From Ehretia macrophylla (taxonomy: Eukaryota; Streptophyta; Magnoliopsida; Boraginales; Ehretiaceae), in contig CM075782.1 of the NCBI GenBank assembly GCA_037974665.1, positions 43,080,851 through 43,144,850 of the forward strand: a stretch of 64,000 bases of DNA. The letters run 5' to 3'. A program made the translations under genes and the position numbers. The notes beneath the pieces are model-generated. The model was not told the DNA's origin. It did no database searches and worked only from the letters and a program-made list of their open reading frames with translations. This document shows positions 58,570 through 64,000 of this stretch, in pieces; the stretch's first letter is position 1, and the number at the start of each line of letters is the position of its first letter.

Positions 58570-61029
58570 TCATGACGAGTTAAGGTGGACAACAGTCTTG
58601 TGCTTATCGAACTCATCATCCCAATAAGTCTTCAACCGCTGTCCATAAACCTTAAATGTCCCCTTCTCTAGATGGGTGACTTCGACAACACTGTAAGGAA
58701 ACACCTTACTCACAACAAAAGGTCCAAACCATCTTGACTTGCGTTTTTCAGGAATTCGTGGGCTATAAAGAAGAACATGTTGCCCAGGAAAGAAATCTTT
58801 TCCCAAAATGGGTTTGTCATGCCATTCTTTTGTCATCTCTTTGTAACTTCTTGCATGCTTATATGCTTCATCACGGGATCCTTCCAACTCATTCAACTGC
58901 AAACGTCTTTTCTCACCTGCAGTTTGCACATCCATGTATAGTTGTTTAGTCGCCCAATATTACTTGTGCTCCAATCCCACCGGAACAAAAGAATCATCTT
59001 GTAACAAGCTAGCCTCCATGGGATCCAATTGACCCCCATGGTTAGACACTATAGCTTGTATGGCGTCAATACGAAAACAACTATCACTCGTTTTTAAGTA
59101 CTTGTAAGCTTTGAAAATATTAAAGGTTACATTTTCTTTTTGTACTCGCAATCGAAACTCACCCTTTTGAACATCTATTAACGCTCTCCCAGTTGCTAGA
59201 AATGGCCTTCCAACTATAATAAGGATATCCTTGTCTTCCTCTATATCTAGCACTATGAAATCCGCAGAAAAGATGAATTTATTGACTTTGACTAGCACAT
59301 CTTCAATGACTCATCTGGGGTGCTTTAGTGAACGATCAGCTAATTGCAATGTTATAATTGTGGGCCTCGCCTCTCCCAATCCAAGTTTCTTGAAAATAGA
59401 TAAAGACATCAAATTAATACTGGCACCCAAATCATATAAAGCTCGCTTAAAAACAACATTGCCAATTTCACATGGAATAGCAAAACTCCCTGGATCCTTA
59501 AGCTTTTGTGGTAGCTTCTTTTGTAGGATGGCGCTGCACTCCTCAGTAAGTGTAACTGTCTTGTAATCTCCAAGCCTCCTCTTATTTGAAAGGATGTACT
59601 TTATAAACTTCACATAACTTGGCATTTGTTCAAGAGCACCCATGAATGGAATATTAGTGTGAAGCTTCTTGAAGACTTCAAGAAACTTAGAAAACTACTT
59701 ATCCAGTTTATTGTTCTTCAGTCGTTGAGGAAATGGCACTACCAAAGATGGCTCATGCGAAGGTTGTGATTGTTTTTCTACTTTCTCTTCATCTTTCTCC
59801 TCATTCTTCGATTCACCTCTCTCGTCCTTCTTGTTGGCTCTCTTTGGTTCCTCTAACTCTTTACCACTTCTCAAGGTGATCGCTTTGCAATGCTCCATGC
59901 CATCTTTTCTAGGATTGACCTCAGAAGTACTAGGTAAACTTCCTGGTTGCCTTTCAGTAAAAAAAGTCGCCATTTGACTAAGTTGTACCTCCAAGTTCCT
60001 TATTTATCCTGCTTGATTCTAGAAATTCGTCCTAGTTCAATTCATGAATTGAGTTTGCGAAGTCACCAACTAAGCCAATGCATCAACCAAATTTACCTTC
60101 TTATCTGGTGGAGGGTTATTCTGCTCAGGTTGCAACACATTCTGAGTATTTTTATAGGACAAATTTGGGTGATAATGCAATCCTGAATGATATCTGTTGG
60201 AATATTGATTATACTGCTGCCCATTAAAGTTTTTTACATATTGTGCTTGTTCCAACGCGCCTTGTACAAATGTATTGCCAACCTGACATTCTGAGCTATA
60301 ATGTGGACCACAAAAAAAGTCACACACCACTGTCGCCGCTTGAATAGCATTAGTTGTCACTTGATTGTTCTGCAACTGGTTAGCATGACTGTCATTTTTT
60401 GCTGTCAAAGTAGTTATGGCATCAATCTCGTGAACCCCAGTTGTCTTCTTCGGCGTGACTCTTTCACTTATCAACCCATTGTAAAAATTATGAACCTGCA
60501 TCAACTTGGGTACTCCATGGTTAGGACACTTCCTCAACAATGCCTTATACCTTTGCCATGCTTCACACAAAGTTTCTCCTTCATGCTGAGCGAAGTTATT
60601 AATTTCAATGCGTAGTTTCACTATCTTGCCAAGTGGAAAGAATCTAGAAAAAAATTTGTGCACCAAGTCATCCCATGTGGTGATTGAATCCGAAGGCAGT
60701 GAATTCAACCACTCCTTAGCTTGATCCCTAAAAAAAAAAGGAAACAAGCGAAGGAGCAAAGCTTCATTAGTGACTCTATTGTACTTAACAGTACCACAAA
60801 CTTCCAAAAAATTTACAATATGATGATTAGGATCTTCAGAAGGCAGTCCATGAGATGAGATATTTTGAATCAACTGCAGTGTTACTGACTTCAACTCAAA
60901 GTTATTCGCTTGAATTGCTGGCCTTCTAAGCATAAGCTGAATGCCAGTAAGTGGCAAAGCATAATCTCGCAGTGTTCTAGGCAGATTTTTCTCATTATTT
61001 CCTCCCTGATCTACCACGATTTTAGCCAT
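58570..61029 (-). pseudogene. Athila-type gag-pol with RT-RNaseH-IN core deleted
   Basis: Gag 61029-60070 has 'SHGLPSEDPNHHIVNFLEVC', 'FPFFFRDQAKEWLNSLPSDS' and 'GETLCEAWQRYKALLRKCPN', the retrotransposon gag fold. 59994-59695 is a charged linker ('AITLRSGKELEEPKRANK'). 59643-58960 is the aspartic protease region with 'DLGASINLMSLSIFKKLG' and 'VGRPFLATGRALIDVQKGE'. At about 58957 the frame jumps to the integrase C-terminus 58935-58570 ('GEKRRLQLNELEGSRDEAYK', 'RWFGPFVVSKVFPYSVVEV'). All of RT, RNase H and the integrase core are missing. Further stops separate the gag, linker and protease pieces. Confidence 0.9.
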
Positions 61030-61262
61030 AGTATCTTGCAGAAGATGGGTAGTAGCTCTTTTCTCCTTTCTATTCTTTCAATAGGTACGTTCTATCTCAG
61101 GATTGAAAGGCAACAAATTGCTTCCTCCCAACTTTCGCATGCATCTACAAATGATATATTCCCAAAACACAAACAAAACAGAATAAGTAAACCAAAAAAA
61201 AATAAAATAAAATCCAAAGTAAAATTGAAGCTATTTGGTATAGATATTAATAATTGACACAG

Positions 61263-61280
61263 TCCCCGGCAACGGCGCCA
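61263..61280 (-). other. Primer binding site (tRNA-Asp type), second copy
   Basis: The minus strand reads TGGCGCCGTTGCCGGGGA, 6 nt from the LTR end. Confidence 0.88.
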
Positions 61281-61286
61281 AAAACT

Positions 61287-62246
61287 TGTTGTGTGAATTC
61301 TAACGCAAGTGTACATATTGCAACAAGTAATAAAGTGATAAATAAATATCGGTCCTACGAGGACTGTGATTATTAACTATCGAAATTAATGTAGCTCTAA
61401 TTTTATTCAGACAATCACGAATTGAGAATTTATGACTAACGATTGAATAAAAATACGAAACTTAACAAAAATAGTAACTAAAACAATTACAAAACTGACA
61501 CATGATGGTAATGCAGTGGTTAAAAAGCTCTAAGGATTCTGATTTTACCAAGATTAATCCTACTTGAAACTATTGACTTAATTCAATTAACGATTATTGC
61601 CTACGTTGCCAGCAATTTTGCTAATGTGATTATTAATTTTTCTCAAGCATCAATAACATATTTTGCTAACCAAGCTACCCACATCTCTGTGATAACTGTG
61701 AACTTAAGAAACTCATTAAGCCCTAGAAATTTATGCACTAGATCTCACAACTATATCTACCTTATGACGATTTAATGGTATTTCACACGTGATTTAATTT
61801 AGTTATCACTTCTTAGTCTCAAACTAAATCACGAATCATGCAATTGTTGATCTGGCAATCACAAGCATTAAACTCAACATGAAATACTCAACGCAAATAT
61901 GGAATAGTTCATCAATTAATTCAAGTCAAAAGCTTCAAATATTCAAAATCCAGCTGCATCGTAGCCCTAGAAAAATAATCTAGAACATCATAATAAATGT
62001 AAATAAAATCCAAACTTAAATGTAAATAATAGGTGCTGAAATAATATGTCAATAATACACCTAACAAACACCTCCAAACTTAAGCTTTGCTTGTCCTCAA
62101 GCAAAAGACACAACTAAGGAAAGAAACGACCTAAAAACTAAAGACTCGGCACAAGACAACTCAAGAAAGCAATGATGTAGGATAGTAAATTTCCAAGGCC
62201 TCAATAGTAATATTTCACAACTCAACCTTAAAAAAAAATTCCCAAT
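61287..62246 (-). repeat. Athila-type 5' LTR, truncated
   Basis: Matches 54582-56000 minus an internal 450-bp segment. It is cut at 62246 ('attcccaat|tgatgcaaccc') by a new repeat. Confidence 0.85.
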
Positions 62247-63074
62247 TGATGCAACCCGGTGGGTGTGTATAAAATAAACCAAGTTTAAATACCCGCAAGT
62301 GCACGGATCATGTAGTGTAGTGTGCTATGAGTGCGAAATTGTATCCACAGAGAAGCGCGTTAGGAAGTTAATGAAGTAGTGTGCAAAAGTGTTTAAAGTG
62401 GAAGCGTAACAGTTTGTACAAGGCATTTGTTTTAAACTATACTACAACTATAACTAAATTAAGCTAACTAAGTATGAATACGAGGGGTAGTGATCTAGGG
62501 GTTGAATATGTAAATGAGGCAATTAATATAGGCTTGACATCTAGGTTATCTAATTCTATGCAAAGGCTTAAGCTACAAGCATATACTCGGCTAAGCTAAA
62601 AGCGATAGACCTAGTTAATCTACTTAGTTTATTTTAATTAAGTACAACAAAGCAAACTAAACTAAGGAATTAACCTTACAGATAGAAACTATGGTACAAC
62701 CTATAGTTTCATGGAATTTGTAGTACAACCTATAGATTCATGATTAAAACAGTTATATGACACAAAAGTAATGCAATCATAATTTTAACTACAAGTATAA
62801 TATTATGAAATAAAAGTAAAACAATCATAACGTCTACTTAAAAGCATTAAGTATGAAATACTGAATTAAAGCAAGCCATACATTGCAATTTAGAATTAAA
62901 TAAACTGAATCCGACACCATATATTAAAAGATTAACATTTACAATATTCTCCCCTAGATATCAATCTACTCAGACATAAATGAATACGAGTTATGTAAAT
63001 AAAAGAGAGTTAAGAAAGGCTCCCCCATATTGACGAACTCGTATTTCTGATTTCTGAAATTTGAGCAGTGGTCC

Positions 63075-63285
63075 GACACAAAATAGCTATTCGGGTAGAA
63101 CTAATTTTCTCCAAATAAGAGCTACTTGGGCTAAAATTCTCCCGAATAAGAGCTTTCCTATTAAAAGTTATTCTGGCAGAACTTCCCCGAATAAAAACTA
63201 TTTGGGTCGGATTTCCCCCTTAAAGTAGCTATTTGGGCAAAATTTACCCCAATAAAAACTACCTAGGTGGGACTTCCCCGGTATC
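63075..63285. repeat. Tandem repeat, about 40-45-bp unit
   Basis: Roughly five degenerate units resembling 'aataaaaactatttgggtcggatttcccc'. Confidence 0.7.
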
Positions 63286-63429
63286 CTACTAATTTAAATT
63301 AACTAATTAACTACAACTAAAATTAAAACTAACTAGAATTAACTCAAAAATTATACCAAAAATATTGACAATATTCCAAAATTAATTACAAAATTCAGAT
63401 GGGAGGGGGGCTATTTATAGACAAATTTT

Positions 63430-63650
63430 CAAAGGCGCACTCGAGCGCCTATTTGGAGCGCTCAAGCGCGTTTGGTCTTCATCCAATTGCCATGCACCAC
63501 GTTATCTTCTTGAACATTTTGAGGCGTGGTCAAGTGCGTGTCTACTCCACCGTTAATTCTGCGTCACATGTTTTCTTCTGGAACGTTGTGGAAATTTCTT
63601 TGAGGGGCGCTCGAGTGCTTAGTAAGGCGCGCTCGAGCGCCTTTTTACTG
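63430..63650. repeat. GC-rich self-complementary words (gcgctcgagcgc type)
   Basis: 'ggcgcactcgagcgcc', 'ggagcgctcaagcgcg', 'ggggcgctcgagtgc' and 'ggcgcgctcgagcgcc' occur within 220 bp in otherwise AT-rich DNA. The last is nearly a perfect 16-bp palindrome. Confidence 0.75.
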
Positions 63651-64000
63651 ACTTTTTGGCTCTTGAATTTTGAATTTGACCGGAGCGTTGACCGAGGCAT
63701 TTTCGGACATTTTTCATTGTTTTGACCCTTCAAACGTTCGAATTTGGCTAAAATCACGTCGCGCGCAGGATAAAGCCTGAGTTTTGCTCAGAAGACCGTT
63801 TCTACCCGAAAAACTGGTATGATTTGTCAAAAACGGACATAGGTCACTATTCAAGATCATCATGTCAATGTTCCAAGTTTGATTTCGTGCTAGTTTTGGC
63901 CAAATTTCTTCTCTATGAACTTTATTCTTCCACTGGTTCCCGTGCTTCCCCGTTCTTATTTCTTGACTTACAATTTGGATAATTTCGGGTCTGACTTTCC

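Larger units (their letters stand above)
62247..64000. mobile_element. Unidentified repeat, probably the start of an LTR, leaves the window
   Basis: Starts TGATGCAACCCGG exactly at the Athila-type LTR truncation. It contains 'acccgcaagtgcacggatca', a phrase usual in LTRs of Athila/Tat-type elements, and two tandem arrays. No coding region. The other end is outside the window, so the TG start and a 5-bp TSD (ccaat) cannot be confirmed. Confidence 0.5.

Overview
The window is nuclear DNA of a eudicot plant. It is AT-rich and intron-bearing, has plant-only gene families (UGT87-type glycosyltransferase, XTH, Fd-GOGAT, PMT-type methyltransferase), and is dominated by plant LTR retrotransposons (Tekay-type chromovirus, Athila-type) and CACTA and MULE DNA transposons. 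I cannot name the species. Only one gene is close to complete, the ribosome-biogenesis methyltransferase NEP1/EMG1. Every other host coding stretch is a fragment or a pseudogene.

Layout. 1-12 kb: intergenic DNA with a tRNA-type SINE (2278-2476), a second retroposon with an 18-bp target duplication (3112-3347), a tandem repeat, two fold-back elements (4032-4781, 4878-5280), a dead UGT87-like gene (6617-8096), a Tourist/Harbinger-like MITE (9147-9590) and an RNase-H-like (RVT_3) relic. 12.0-12.34 kb: a broken exon 3 of an XTH gene, minus strand. 12.77-14.65 kb: a probable Pack-MULE carrying the 5' UTR, leader intron and first coding exon of a PMT4/PMT5-like gene. 14.65-17.57 kb: NEP1 copy 1, seven exons, with a GG instead of an AG at the last splice acceptor. 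19.06-21.08 kb: a 3'-region fragment of ferredoxin-dependent glutamate synthase. 23.56-25.55 kb: NEP1 copy 2, broken and cut off by a CACTA relic (25.55-29.54 kb).

29.5-52.9 kb: two copies of one non-LTR repeat unit ('R') lie in opposite orientation. The left copy is interrupted by a solo LTR (29756-32710), a complete 9.5-kb Tekay-type element (34117-43625, perfect TSD ATCCC) and a second solo LTR (43634-45794). A short-spaced palindrome at 45955-46203 marks the turn. A gutted element with 4-kb LTRs follows (46148-51471), then the inverted R copy. At 52980-53176 lies a minus-strand XTH exon 2 whose donor phase fits the exon 3 found 40.6 kb away. 53.9-62.2 kb: rearranged Athila-type DNA with three LTR pieces, two gag pieces, two tRNA-Asp primer sites and a deletion of the RT-RNaseH-IN core. 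From 62.25 kb: start of another unidentified, probably LTR-type, repeat that leaves the window.

No operon-like cooperation exists here. The window is best read as a record of capture, duplication, nesting and inversion around NEP1. All coordinates and joins come from reading by eye; identities are approximate and family names rest on motif recognition without database searches.
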